Both the position numbers and the translations under genes were made by a program. Source: Planctomycetota bacterium (GTDB taxonomy: Bacteria > Planctomycetota > Phycisphaerae > Sedimentisphaerales > Anaerohalosphaeraceae). Taken from it: a stretch of DNA of 43,453 nucleotides. The notes under the pieces are model-generated. The model was given only the letters and a program-made list of their open reading frames with translations. It made no database searches and was not told where the DNA came from. This document shows positions 34,872 through 43,173 of this stretch, piece after piece (the stretch's first letter is position 1; every line of letters begins with the position of its first letter). The stretch lies in NCBI GenBank assembly GCA_019456225.1, contig VRUI01000042.1, positions 1 through 43,453 on the forward strand. The letters are read 5' to 3'.

Positions 34872-35107
34872 ATAGAACCACGAATGGACACGAATTAGAA
34901 AAAGAATTTATCCGCCCGTCACTGCTGCCGGGTAGACTCCCTTCGGGAACGCAGCCAGTCCCCCTTTTTCCAGTTATCCTTGTATTTTACAGAACACACT
35001 AAAGACGCAACCGTAGTAACCTTAGAATCTTTGAGATTTTAATAATTTGATTTGAAACCGTATGCTAAACGGGATTGGAAAAAATATTAAGATCAAGGAA
35101 GAGACGA
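34872..35107. other. Convergent spacer, no gene seen
   Basis: Separates the hydrolase and korC 3' ends. It contains CCGGGTAGACTCCCTTCGGG near 34940. No supported gene. Confidence 0.5.
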
Positions 35108-35149
35108 AGACAGGGAAAAGCACCAGCAGGCTTAGCCCTGTCTTTTTTT
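35108..35149 (+). terminator. Strong Rho-independent terminator
   Basis: AGACAGGG (35108-35115) pairs perfectly with CCCTGTCT (35136-35143), with inner AAGC/GCTT pairing and T7 after. It is 236 bp past the hydrolase stop, on the same strand. Confidence 0.88.
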
Positions 35150-35154
35150 ATAAA

Positions 35155-35242
35155 ATAGCCTCGCCCGCAAGGGCGAAACATCAATTCGTAATTCGTAATT
35201 AATAATTCGTAATTATCAAACTGGCCAACGGTCAGTTTGACT
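35155..35242 (-). repeat. 3' composite element after korC
   Basis: Read with the gene: hairpin TCAAACTG-N8-CAGTTTGA at the stop codon, AATTACG tandem units, then TTCGCCC-TTGC-GGGCGAGGC and AT-rich tail. Same three-part design as after typA (40290-40386). Confidence 0.85.
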
Positions 35243-35786
35243 TTGTGACTGCTTTTATTCCTTCTACCAGTGCTTTTTTGTTTATTGTTATCAGTGCGGC
35301 TTTTTTCTTTGCGAAAAGCTGCTCTATGGCCTTGTCGATGCTCCTGGTTTTCAGTATGCCGGTTTTGGCGATGAACGCACCTAGAGCGACAACATTTGCG
35401 ACCCTTGCGTTTCCGAGCCAGCGGGCAATTTCGGCAGCTTCTACATGTACAACGTCCAGGTCTTCCCTTTCGACATCGCGGGTTATCATCGATGAGTTCA
35501 AAATCACAATGCCGTTTTTGGCGATCTGGCTCTCGAACTTATCGAGTGAGGGCTGGTTGAGAATTATGGCTACGTCGGGCTTGCTGACAAAGGGGCTTGC
35601 AATCTCGCTGTCGGAGATGACCACGGTCGCGTTGGCCGTTCCGCCTCGCATCTCAACGCCATAAGAAATCATACCGGCGACGTGTTTGTCTTCCATAACG
35701 CATGCGCGGGCGATGATATTACCGGTCAGGACGATGCCCTGGCCGCCAAAGCCGGCGATAACTATCTGGGTTGTTTTATCTGCCAT
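35232..35786 (-). CDS. korC: 2-oxoacid:ferredoxin oxidoreductase gamma subunit, 184 aa
   Basis: Gamma (domain III-type) subunit of the 2-oxoglutarate/branched-chain 2-oxoacid:ferredoxin oxidoreductase. Signature VIAGFGGQGIVLTGNIIARA near the start and SYGVEMRGGTANATVVIS. ATG 35784-35786 with AAGGA 8 nt upstream; it overlaps the korB stop by 11 bp, so the two are translationally coupled. Last gene of the operon. Confidence 0.93.
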   Translation of the reverse strand: MADKTTQIVIAGFGGQGIVLTGNIIARACVMEDKHVAGMISYGVEMRGGTANATVVISDSEIASPFVSKPDVAIILNQPSLDKFESQIAKNGIVILNSSMITRDVEREDLDVVHVEAAEIARWLGNARVANVVALGAFIAKTGILKTRSIDKAIEQLFAKKKAALITINKKALVEGIKAVTKSN

Positions 35787-36513
35787 CTTTTTCCTTAAAT
35801 ATCCCAAGCGGAAATACTGTCTTCATCTCCGTGTTAACAAAATCCAATCCCTGAACGGGTGTAAGCTTCCAGTCGGTCGGGCACATGGAAAGTACCTCGA
35901 CGAGCGAAAAACCCCGTCCTTCGATCTGATTTAAAAATGCTCTCTTAATAGCCTTCTTTGCCTTGATCGTGTCTCTGGCCGTGCTGACTGCGACACGTTC
36001 CAGGTACGTAACGCCGTCAAGATTGCTAAGCAGCTCACAGACCTTGATCGGTGGGCCTTCCTGGTTGTTGCCGCGGCCTGCCTCGGAGGTCGTCGAACTC
36101 TGGCCGAGCAAAGTGGTCGGTGCCATCTGGCCGCCCGTCATACCGTATATGGCGTTATTGATGAATATAACGGTGATGTCCTCGCCTCGGTTTGCGGCGT
36201 GGATCGTCTCGCCCATGCCGATAGCGGCAAGGTCGCCGTCGCCCTGGTACGTAAAGACAACCTTGTCGGGCTGGATGCGTTTAATCGCCGTCGCGACGGC
36301 TGGGCTTCGACCGTGGGCACACTCGATAATATCACAGTTGAAATAGTTATAGAGCAAAACCGCACAACCGACAGGCGCAGTGCCGATGGTCTTACCGCGG
36401 ACGTCAAGCTCTTCGAGGACTTCGGCGACAAGCCGATGGGCGATACCATGGCCGCAACCGGGACAGTAATGGGTCCTGACATCTTTTTGAGTTTCTTTAC
36501 GACAAAATTCCAT
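35776..36513 (-). CDS. korB: 2-oxoacid:ferredoxin oxidoreductase beta subunit, 245 aa
   Basis: Thiamine diphosphate-binding subunit. Motifs: HYCPGCGHG near 15-24, the ThDP/Mg loop GDGDLAAIGMGETIHAANRGEDITVIFINN (GDG to NN), GMTGGQMAPTT. It catalyses, with the alpha and gamma subunits, CoA-dependent oxidative decarboxylation of a 2-oxo acid with ferredoxin reduction. Substrate may be 2-oxoglutarate or 2-oxoisovalerate; the alpha subunit resembles VorB. AAGGA before ATG. Confidence 0.94.
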   Translation of the reverse strand: MEFCRKETQKDVRTHYCPGCGHGIAHRLVAEVLEELDVRGKTIGTAPVGCAVLLYNYFNCDIIECAHGRSPAVATAIKRIQPDKVVFTYQGDGDLAAIGMGETIHAANRGEDITVIFINNAIYGMTGGQMAPTTLLGQSSTTSEAGRGNNQEGPPIKVCELLSNLDGVTYLERVAVSTARDTIKAKKAIKRAFLNQIEGRGFSLVEVLSMCPTDWKLTPVQGLDFVNTEMKTVFPLGIFKEKDGR

Positions 36514-36531
36514 ATTAATTCCTTACTCAAA

Positions 36532-36558
36532 CAGCTAATAGCTAATTGCTAATTGCTA
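36532..36558 (-). repeat. Tandem AGCAATT repeat at the korA stop
   Basis: AGCAATTAGCAATTAGCTATTAGC starts right at the korA stop codon (36556-36558) and runs into the korA-korB gap. Confidence 0.8.
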
Positions 36559-37623
36559 TTTATAAATTTCTTCTATCTTTTCCAGGATCCCTTCAACCGA
36601 TGGGTACCAGCCGCCGCCTATGCCCTGGAACTCGACCGGTTTGCTGCACTGTATGGCCAGCTTTACGTCGTCGATGAACTGGCCGTTGCTCATTTCTACT
36701 ACCAGGAACTTGCGGACCGTTTTGGCTACTTCCATCATCGCCTTATCCGGGAATGGCCACACAGTAATCGGCCTGATAAGCCCGACCTTTAGCCCCTTGT
36801 CCCTGGCAATCTGTATCGCACCCTTAGCCACTCTTGCGGTCATTCCGTATGCGGCGATCACTACTTCGGCGTCTTCGGTCATGTAATTTTCTACAAGCTG
36901 AAGATCGGCAGTGATCTTTTCGTGCTTTTTCTGCATATTGATATTATGCGTAACAAGAGCGTCGGTCGGGTTGAGCATAAGGGTCTTAATGACGCGGGGC
37001 TCTCTGCCCTGGCAACCGTCGAGAATATAATCCTTTTTCGGAATTTTCAGGATCGGCTTATATGGGGTAAGCTCGACGGGTTCGGCCATCTGGGCGAGGA
37101 TTCCGTCGCCGAGTATCATTACCGGAATGCGGTAGTAATCGGCATAGTCAAAAGCGTTCTGGGTAAGCTTGTAAAGCTCTGGCAGTGTCGCAGGCGCTAA
37201 AACGATGAGGCGATAATCGCCGTGACCACCACCTTTTACGGCCTGGTAGTAATCGGCCTGGGAAGCACGTATATTGCCGAGGCCGGGGCCTCCTCGCTGC
37301 ATATTGGCGATGACGCATGGAAGCTCGCCGGCGGCGATATAACTGATGCCCTCCTGCTTTAGGCTGATGCCGGGCGATGACGAACTGGTCATGCATCGGG
37401 TGCCGGTTGCGGAGGCTCCGAAGATCATGCTGATTGCGGCAAGCTCGGACTCGGCCTGGACGAAAACTCCTCCGACCTCCGGCATGCGACGCGACATGTA
37501 TTCGGGGACTTCATTCTGCGGCGTGATCGGGTAGCCCGCAAAAAATCTACAGCCGGCCTGGATAGCCGCCTCGGACATTACCTCGTTACCTTTTAGTAAA
37601 ACTTTCTCTGTCTTTTTACTCAA
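36556..37623 (-). CDS. korA: 2-oxoacid:ferredoxin oxidoreductase alpha subunit (VorB/KorA-like), 355 aa
   Basis: Pyrimidine-binding alpha subunit. KVLLKGNEVMSEAAIQAGCRFFAGYPITPQNEVPEYM is the VorB/KorA N-terminal signature (residues about 8-45 in two parts), followed by TSSSSPGISLKQEGISYIAAGELPCVIANMQRGGPGLG. The sequence fits the 3-methyl-2-oxobutanoate (VOR) or 2-oxoglutarate (KOR) type. The start codon is probably TTG 37621-37623 with AGGAG 11 nt upstream; another TTG at 37630 overlaps the Shine-Dalgarno. Followed by korB. Confidence 0.93.
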   Translation of the reverse strand: MSKKTEKVLLKGNEVMSEAAIQAGCRFFAGYPITPQNEVPEYMSRRMPEVGGVFVQAESELAAISMIFGASATGTRCMTSSSSPGISLKQEGISYIAAGELPCVIANMQRGGPGLGNIRASQADYYQAVKGGGHGDYRLIVLAPATLPELYKLTQNAFDYADYYRIPVMILGDGILAQMAEPVELTPYKPILKIPKKDYILDGCQGREPRVIKTLMLNPTDALVTHNINMQKKHEKITADLQLVENYMTEDAEVVIAAYGMTARVAKGAIQIARDKGLKVGLIRPITVWPFPDKAMMEVAKTVRKFLVVEMSNGQFIDDVKLAIQCSKPVEFQGIGGGWYPSVEGILEKIEEIYK

Positions 37624-37650
37624 AACGATCAAAGCTCCTGTTACATTTTT

Positions 37651-37719
37651 GGCCCGGCGCTTGCGCTTAGGGCTTCTGTTTTTTTGTTTTTATCCCTGCG
37701 ATTGCGCTTAGGGCTTCCG
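37651..37719 (+). repeat. CCCTGCGC dispersed repeat, copies 6 (partial) and 7
   Basis: GCGCTTGCGCTTAGGGCTT (37658-37676) and ATCCCTGCGATTGCGCTTAG (from 37692), both with TTAGGG in place of TTCGGG. The second supplies the last codons and stop of the ferredoxin gene on the minus strand (KRKP-stop). Confidence 0.85.
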
Positions 37720-37923
37720 TTTAGCCTCTTTTAACTTAATGGCCAGGTCTGGACACATTTGCCAGCACAGACCGCAGGCGACGCACTTTTCCTTGTCGAT
37801 GATCGGATAGAAATTTCCCTGCTCGTTCATCTTTTCGCTCATCTTAATGAGTAGCTTAGGGCACTGGGGCACACACAGCCCGCAACCCTTGCAGCGATCA
37901 ATATCAACTTTAATGTCTGCCAT
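37708..37923 (-). CDS. korD: 2[4Fe-4S] ferredoxin subunit of the oxidoreductase (KorD-like), 71 aa
   Basis: Two CxxCxxCxxxCP clusters: CKGCGLCVPQCP (11-22) and CVACGLCWQMCP (47-58). It is first in the korD-korA-korB-korC order, typical of four-subunit VOR/KOR complexes, and passes electrons out of the alpha/beta core. AGG lies 8 nt before ATG. Its C-terminus (EAKRKP) ends within a dispersed repeat. Confidence 0.92.
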   Translation of the reverse strand: MADIKVDIDRCKGCGLCVPQCPKLLIKMSEKMNEQGNFYPIIDKEKCVACGLCWQMCPDLAIKLKEAKRKP

Positions 37924-38265
37924 AAAATAACCTGTAAATCCAGAGGCTCGTAATTATATGGGCAACTCGCCCACATGTTCAATTCTAACTAAAACCACCT
38001 ACAGTAACAACCTCAAAATTTATTCAAATTAAAACACCGGGTATTGCCGCAGAGTCAGCAGATCTATATGGGGCAGACAACAAGATGCAAAATTGCGGAA
38101 AAAAGCTTATTAGCAGCAAATAAAACGCTCTTTCAGACATAACGCGAGACATCTCCGCACCAAACCGCCATAAAACCTTGTAAAATAAAGCCTTACAAGC
38201 GGCACACCCCTTATAAACGCTTCGGTATACTCAGGTGCAACTTACATAAATATACCGCTTTTTTA
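37924..38265. other. Divergent spacer, no gene seen
   Basis: Between korD (minus) and typA (plus). A TGGGCAACTCGCCCA palindrome lies near 37959-37973. The typA promoter is at its right edge; no clear korD promoter was spotted. Confidence 0.55.
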
Positions 38266-38293
38266 TTGACTTTTGGGATTTTGGTGGTATTAT
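38266..38293 (+). promoter_or_regulatory. Strong sigma-70 promoter of typA
   Basis: TTGACT (38266-38271), 16-bp spacer, TATTAT (38288-38293); start near 38300, giving a leader of about 130 nt that contains the hairpins TGACC-TTT-GGTCA (38332-38344) and TCCGCC-ACG-GGCGGA (about 38367-38381). Confidence 0.78.
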
Positions 38294-38429
38294 GGTGCGA
38301 TTACATTGACCTGGAGGGTGTATTATCAAACTGACCTTTGGTCATTTTGTAGTCTTAGGTTTTTAGTCCGCCACGGGCGGATGTACCATTTTTAGTCGTC
38401 AGGTAATCTTTTTTTTTGGAATTTGTATT

Positions 38430-40286
38430 ATGGCAGTAGAGTATTTACGCAATGTTGCGATCATCGCACACGTTGACCATGGCAAAACTACGCTGGTTGA
38501 CCAGCTTTTGTACCAGTCGGGTATGTTCAGGAATTCCGACCTGGACAAACTGGCCGGCGGTCAGCATAACCTTATCATGGACTCCGATCCGCTTGAGCGT
38601 GAACGCGGGATTACGATCCTCAGTAAGAACTGCGCGGTAAACTATACGGATCCGGACGGCAAAGAATACAAGATCAACGTTATCGACACGCCCGGCCATG
38701 CCGACTTTGGCGGTGAGGTGGAACGCGTCCTGAAAATGGCCGACGGGGTAATGCTGCTGGTCGACGCCTTTGAGGGGCCGATGCCGCAGACACGCTTTGT
38801 TCTTAGCAAAGCTCTCGAACACGGGCTTAAACCTATCGTCGTGATCAACAAGGCAGACCGCCCGGATTCCAGGCCCGATGACGTCGTCGACGAAGTCTTT
38901 GACCTGCTTGTCCAACTCGATGCCGACGATGACGCACTGGATTTCCCGGTGATATATGCCTCTGCAAAGAACGGCTGGGCTCGCAAAGATATGAAAGACG
39001 GCAACGACAATATGCAGCCGATCTTCGAGGCAATAATTAACCATGTGCCCGTCCCGGATGTCGACGAGAATGCTCCTTTGCAGATGCTCGTTACCACGCT
39101 TGACTTTTCCGATTATCTTGGCCGCATCGCCATCGGCCGTGTCGTCGCGGGCAGTGTATCCCAATCCGAGATCGTCACCGTCATAGACCGTCAAGGCAAA
39201 CATACGCAGCAGAAGGTTGTAAAGCTGTACGGGTTTGAGGGGCTTGGCAAAAAGGACGTAGAGAAAGTAACAGCCGGTGACATCTGCGCAATCGCAGGGC
39301 TCAATCCGGTAGACATTGGAAATACTATCGCCTGTAAGGACGAACCGAAAGGACTGCCCGTTGTCGATATCGATGAACCTACCATGTCGATGACATTCCG
39401 TGTAAACGACGGGCCTTTTGCCGGTCAGGACGGTAAGTACGTTACCAGCCGACAAATCAAAGAAAGACTCGACAAAGAGCTTCAGCACAACGTCGCCCTC
39501 CGCGTAGAACCGGGCGAACGCGGCGAAGAGTTCAGGGTATCCGGACGCGGGTTGATGCATCTTGGCATCCTGCTGGAGAATATGCGGCGTGAAGGATACG
39601 AAGTTTGCGTTGGAAAGCCTAATGTGATTATTCGCGAGTTTGACGGGCTGCGTCAGGAACCGATAGAAACGCTCGTGGTTGACTGTCCCCGTGACTGCCA
39701 GAATTCGGTTATGAGTCTTATCGGCGACAGACGCAGCGAAATGGTCAGTATGGACGCTAAGAGCGGGGCCAGCGATTTTGTTCACATGGAATTTCGTATC
39801 CCGTCACGGGGGCTCTTCGGGCTCCATGCCAGGATGCTGACTGCGACACAGGGCAGAGCGATAATGCACCACACCTTCCTGCGGTACGAACCGATGAAAG
39901 GTTCCATCCCGCAAAGACAGGCAGGGGTAATGGTAGCAACCGATACCGGCACTGTCACCGCATACGCTCTCGACAGTTTATTCGACAGGGGATTTTTCTT
40001 CGTAAAGCCGGGCGAGCAGGTCTATGAAGGACAGGTTGTCGGCGAACACTGCAAAGACAAGGACTGCCCGGTAAATGCGGCCCGCGCAAAACAGATGTCA
40101 AATGTAAGAGCTTCCGGCAAGGACGATTCGGCAAAAGTCAGACCGGCAAGGATCATGAGCCTGGAAGCAACACTGGAGTACATACAGGCCGACGAACTCG
40201 CAGAGATATGCCCAAAATCAATACGGATAAGAAAAAGATTGCTCAATGAAGGCGACAGAAGAAAAGCGGCAAGAAAAGCGAGATAG
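38430..40286 (+). CDS. typA: Ribosome-associated GTPase TypA/BipA, 618 aa
   Basis: Translation-factor GTPase involved in 50S maturation and stress adaptation. G1 AHVDHGKTT (13-21), RERGITI switch, G3 DTPGH, G4 NKAD, then EF-G-like domains II, III and V and the TypA-specific C-terminal domain ([26 protein letters not shown] at 583-608). Length (618) is typical. Monocistronic on plus with its own strong promoter, long leader and composite 3' element. Confidence 0.97.
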   Translation: MAVEYLRNVAIIAHVDHGKTTLVDQLLYQSGMFRNSDLDKLAGGQHNLIMDSDPLERERGITILSKNCAVNYTDPDGKEYKINVIDTPGHADFGGEVERVLKMADGVMLLVDAFEGPMPQTRFVLSKALEHGLKPIVVINKADRPDSRPDDVVDEVFDLLVQLDADDDALDFPVIYASAKNGWARKDMKDGNDNMQPIFEAIINHVPVPDVDENAPLQMLVTTLDFSDYLGRIAIGRVVAGSVSQSEIVTVIDRQGKHTQQKVVKLYGFEGLGKKDVEKVTAGDICAIAGLNPVDIGNTIACKDEPKGLPVVDIDEPTMSMTFRVNDGPFAGQDGKYVTSRQIKERLDKELQHNVALRVEPGERGEEFRVSGRGLMHLGILLENMRREGYEVCVGKPNVIIREFDGLRQEPIETLVVDCPRDCQNSVMSLIGDRRSEMVSMDAKSGASDFVHMEFRIPSRGLFGLHARMLTATQGRAIMHHTFLRYEPMKGSIPQRQAGVMVATDTGTVTAYALDSLFDRGFFFVKPGEQVYEGQVVGEHCKDKDCPVNAARAKQMSNVRASGKDDSAKVRPARIMSLEATLEYIQADELAEICPKSIRIRKRLLNEGDRRKAARKAR

Positions 40287-40289
40287 TTC

Positions 40290-40386
40290 GTTCAAACTGA
40301 CCTGTCGGACAGTTTGAAATGAATAATGATTATTGTATAATGTATAATGATGGATTCGGCCTTACGGCCGAGGCTTTTTTATTTTA
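40290..40386 (+). repeat. 3' composite element after typA, terminator-like
   Basis: TTCAAACTG-N10-CAGTTTGAA hairpin, tandem TATAATG units, then TCGGCC-TTAC-GGCCGA followed by GGCTTTTTTATTTT, which looks like an intrinsic terminator. Confidence 0.88.
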
Positions 40387-40403
40387 AAAACAGGAGCTTG
40401 AAT

Positions 40404-40982
40404 ATGAAAGTTGTTGCGATAAATGGGAGTCCTCGTAAGGGTGGTAATACTGAGATCATGATCCGCAAGGTTTTTGAGCCATTGGAAAAAGCCGGGATCG
40501 AAACCGAGTTGATACAGGTTGGCGGCAAGTCTATCCGGGGATGTACGGCCTGCAGGAAATGCGGAGAAATGCAGAACCAGACCTGTATACAGAAAGATGA
40601 TCCTGTTAACGAAATCGCTGCGAAGGTGTTCGCCGCTGACGGTATTATTCTTGGCAGCCCGACATATTTTACCGATGTCACCTCTGAGATGAAAGCTATT
40701 ATTGACCGGGTTGGGTATATCGCCTATACGGGCGGCGGACTACTCAGACATAAAGTTGGCGCTGCTGTTGTTGCAGTACGACGCGGCGGAGCAATCCATG
40801 TCTTTGACACGATGAACCACTTCTTTCAGATCAGCCAGATGTTTATTGTCGGTTCTACGTACTGGAATATGTGTTACGGTATGCATAAAGGCGACGTAAA
40901 CCAGGATGAAGAAGGAATGGCGAATATGGTCGACATCGGCGAGTCTATGGCATTGCTGCTGGGCAAGCTTGAGAATGTATAA
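40404..40982 (+). CDS. Flavodoxin-fold NADPH-dependent FMN reductase / iron-sulfur flavoprotein, 192 aa
   Basis: Begins MKVVAINGSPRKGGNTEIM, the FMN phosphate-binding loop of the NADPH-dependent FMN reductase family. Residues 42-57 hold CTACRKCGEMQNQTC, a compact Cys motif like that of archaeal iron-sulfur flavoproteins (Isf). GGLLRHKVGAAVVAVRRGG is the second conserved block. Likely an electron-transfer or redox-stress flavoprotein. The ATG at 40404 has AGGAG 8 nt upstream; the frame extends upstream to 40347 through the typA element and is not used. Its stop codon lies within a TATAATG-type repeat. Confidence 0.9.
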   Translation: MKVVAINGSPRKGGNTEIMIRKVFEPLEKAGIETELIQVGGKSIRGCTACRKCGEMQNQTCIQKDDPVNEIAAKVFAADGIILGSPTYFTDVTSEMKAIIDRVGYIAYTGGGLLRHKVGAAVVAVRRGGAIHVFDTMNHFFQISQMFIVGSTYWNMCYGMHKGDVNQDEEGMANMVDIGESMALLLGKLENV

Positions 40983-41041
40983 TGTCTAATGTATAATGAT
41001 GAAAAGAGCCTATTCGGAGAGCTTGCGCTCTCGCGCTCCTG
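40976..41041 (+). repeat. 3' composite element after the flavoprotein gene
   Basis: AATGTATAATG tandem units spanning the stop codon, then a GGAGAGC-TTGC-GCTCTC hairpin. Oriented with the gene. Confidence 0.8.
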
Positions 41042-41085
41042 TTTGACGCCATAATTCTCTTTTAAATTCTGTGATTTATTCGTTG

Positions 41086-41115
41086 TTGACAAGTCTTTGT
41101 TTATCTATGTATTAT
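41086..41115 (+). promoter_or_regulatory. Sigma-70 promoter upstream of fucI
   Basis: Perfect TTGACA (41086-41091), 18-bp spacer, TATTAT (41110-41115); start near 41122, about 44 nt before the ATG with AAAGGAT before it. Confidence 0.75.
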
Positions 41116-41165
41116 GAACTGTCGATTAAACTAGAATCAGAGGTTCTTAGATAAAGGATAATATC

Positions 41166-42884
41166 ATGGCCAAAAAAACAACCGCAACCCGCCTTGCCGG
41201 GATTAAAAAACCAACCCCCAAAGCTCCTGTAATAGGTGTGTTTTCACCTTGCGACCCTCGCGTTGATGCCGATAGCAGACAACGTGCACAAAATATTATC
41301 GAGATGACCGCCAATACAATAAGCGGCCAGGTAAAGCTGCCTGACGGTACGGATGTTCCGGTGGTGTACTCTTCTGTGCTGATTGACAGCGAGGCTCAGG
41401 CCGACCTTGTCGCTGAGCAGTTCCGCAAAGCCGGCGTTAACATTCTCGTATGTGCACCGGACACATGGGCGTTTCCGCAGCTGACTACTATCTCGCTATT
41501 GCAGCAGTTCCCGAAAGATACGCCGATCAATATTACGTGCGGTAACAGCGGACCCAAGCCGGGCGTTGTTTATGCCCACGCGCTAGCCGGTGCGATCAGC
41601 CAGTATGGCAAGATGGTGCACCTCAATGTCGGTAACTGGCCGGATACCGGGATGAAGCCGACGATGAGCGCCCCTACCGCGACCGCTTTGATCGACTGGT
41701 GCTACGCGGCTGTTACGACAGTTTCGCTTAAGGGCAGGCGTGTGATGGTGTTCGGGCACGATTCTATGGGTATGGAAACCGCCCTGGCACACATCATTCC
41801 GACAAGAAATACATACGGAATCGAGATCACTCGGCTGGACATGAAATTGCTTGCCGACATGCTCGCCAAAGGCGCATACGACAAGAAGGAAGTTAAGGCA
41901 CTTCGTGCGTGGATCAACAGGAACGTCGGCAAACGGCTTGAACTGGAAACAGAAGCTGACAGCGATCGCTTTGATCAGTCGCTGGCTATGTACCTTATCA
42001 ACCGTGACCTAATGGATGAACTCAATGCCGTCGGTGGCGGGTTTATGAGCCAACTGGAATGGGGAAGCGATCCGAGGGGTCTGCCGCTGCCCGTAGCCGA
42101 CGCTATGGAATCGCTTTTTAACAGCACGTTCGACCATAACGGTAGAAAGGCTCCGCTGCCGTACGCGACCGAGGCGGATGTTCAGGGACTGCTGACTATG
42201 GTGTTTATGACGTATCTCAGCGGCGGCAACCCTCCGCTGTTTATGGACTTTAGAAAGGTGTGGGAGAACTGGGAGATTAAAGATCTTGCCAAACAGATCG
42301 GCGTTAAGGTTCCGGCAAAGGCTGACTATATCCTTAAGGGTCTCGTCGACGGCGATAACTCAGGCAGTGCTTCGTTTGACTGGGCGGCTATGCCGGGTGC
42401 GAGTATAAAGAATATTATGAGCGGTATCTCGATGCCTCTCGCTGACAGCGGGTATTTCCCGGGCGGCGGTAACAGCGTGACGTTTATGACGCCGGAAGGT
42501 ATCGATGGAATCGCCGGACGTCTCGCATACAGCAGCTTGACGGGGAAGTTTGGTATGATCTGGGACGAGGCTCATACGACGAGCGTTCCGGATAAGCTTT
42601 GCAAAGCTATGTGCGACCTGACGACGCCGGCATGGCCGCATACGTTTGTAGTCCCCAAATACGCCACCATGCTTGAATACAAGCAATATGCACCGGCAAA
42701 CCATTTCCACATGACCTGGAACCTGCCTGTCTCGCGTCTGCAGTACTGGATGGACCTGACGGCGACTTCAAGCATAACCCCATGGGCAGCAAGACCGAAA
42801 TTCGTAGAAGGAACCGACAGACCGCAACCGCTAATCCACCTGCTAAACGGCGGAGAAGAAGCGTATAAAAGCCTGATAAAGTAA
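41166..42884 (+). CDS. L-fucose isomerase-family protein, 572 aa
   Basis: L-fucose/L-arabinose isomerase-fold enzyme that interconverts L-fucose and L-fuculose (or a related sugar). The metal/active-site segments FMSQLEWGSDPRG, PYATEADVQGLLTMVFMTYLSGGNPPLFMDF and NHFHMTWNLPVSRL carry the Glu, Asp and His ligands expected for FucI. No fucose kinase/aldolase or transporter is next to it, so the sugar is not certain. Own promoter; a tandem GTAAGTG repeat overlaps its stop codon and a strong terminator follows. Cytosolic. Confidence 0.9.
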   Translation: MAKKTTATRLAGIKKPTPKAPVIGVFSPCDPRVDADSRQRAQNIIEMTANTISGQVKLPDGTDVPVVYSSVLIDSEAQADLVAEQFRKAGVNILVCAPDTWAFPQLTTISLLQQFPKDTPINITCGNSGPKPGVVYAHALAGAISQYGKMVHLNVGNWPDTGMKPTMSAPTATALIDWCYAAVTTVSLKGRRVMVFGHDSMGMETALAHIIPTRNTYGIEITRLDMKLLADMLAKGAYDKKEVKALRAWINRNVGKRLELETEADSDRFDQSLAMYLINRDLMDELNAVGGGFMSQLEWGSDPRGLPLPVADAMESLFNSTFDHNGRKAPLPYATEADVQGLLTMVFMTYLSGGNPPLFMDFRKVWENWEIKDLAKQIGVKVPAKADYILKGLVDGDNSGSASFDWAAMPGASIKNIMSGISMPLADSGYFPGGGNSVTFMTPEGIDGIAGRLAYSSLTGKFGMIWDEAHTTSVPDKLCKAMCDLTTPAWPHTFVVPKYATMLEYKQYAPANHFHMTWNLPVSRLQYWMDLTATSSITPWAARPKFVEGTDRPQPLIHLLNGGEEAYKSLIK

Positions 42885-42918
42885 GTGGTAAGTGGTGAGT
42901 GGTAAGTAGTAAGTGGTT
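42882..42918 (+). repeat. Tandem GTAAGTG repeat at the fucI stop
   Basis: Five to six units of GTAAGTG/GTGAGTG with the TAA stop inside the first. Part of the family of stop-codon repeats. Confidence 0.88.
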
Positions 42919-42926
42919 AAATACAA

Positions 42927-42977
42927 AACGCCGACATTGCTATTAAAATCAACAGCGATGTCGGCGTTATTTTTTTG
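42927..42977 (+). terminator. Strong terminator after fucI, possibly bidirectional
   Basis: AACGCCGACAT pairs with ATGTCGGCGTT (plus TGCT/AGCG inside), followed by ATTTTTTT. The other strand also has a T-rich run (TTTTGTATTT), so it may also stop the dapB remnant. Confidence 0.88.
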
Positions 42978-42993
42978 TTCTGATAATGAATAA

Positions 42994-43170
42994 CTATTCT
43001 ATTCCGAGTACGTTTTTCATTGAGTATAGTGCTGGTGTTTTGGTTGTTATCCAGTTTGCTGCTCTTACTGCTCCTCTTGCGAAGTTGTCTCTGTTGTGGG
43101 CGTTGTGGGAGATTGTTACTGTTTCTCCCAGTGCGCTGTAGATTACGCTGTGCTGGCCGGTTTTGACGCC
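42994..43170 (-). pseudogene. dapB: C-terminal remnant of dihydrodipicolinate reductase (DapB)
   Basis: Minus frame ending at TAG 42994-42996 reads AGVKTGQHSVIYSALGETV, ISHNAHNRDNFARGAVRAAN, TKTPALYSMKNVLGIE. This is the conserved C-terminus of DapB (lysine/meso-diaminopimelate synthesis): the G-x-H-x-v strand, the HxAxxRxxFAxGA helix and the YSMxDVLG end. A TGA at 43171-43173 interrupts the frame just upstream, where the catalytic domain should start, and the upstream sequence is unrelated to DapB. So this is a fragment, or a gene broken by rearrangement or assembly error. Confidence 0.82.
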
Positions 43171-43173
43171 GGC

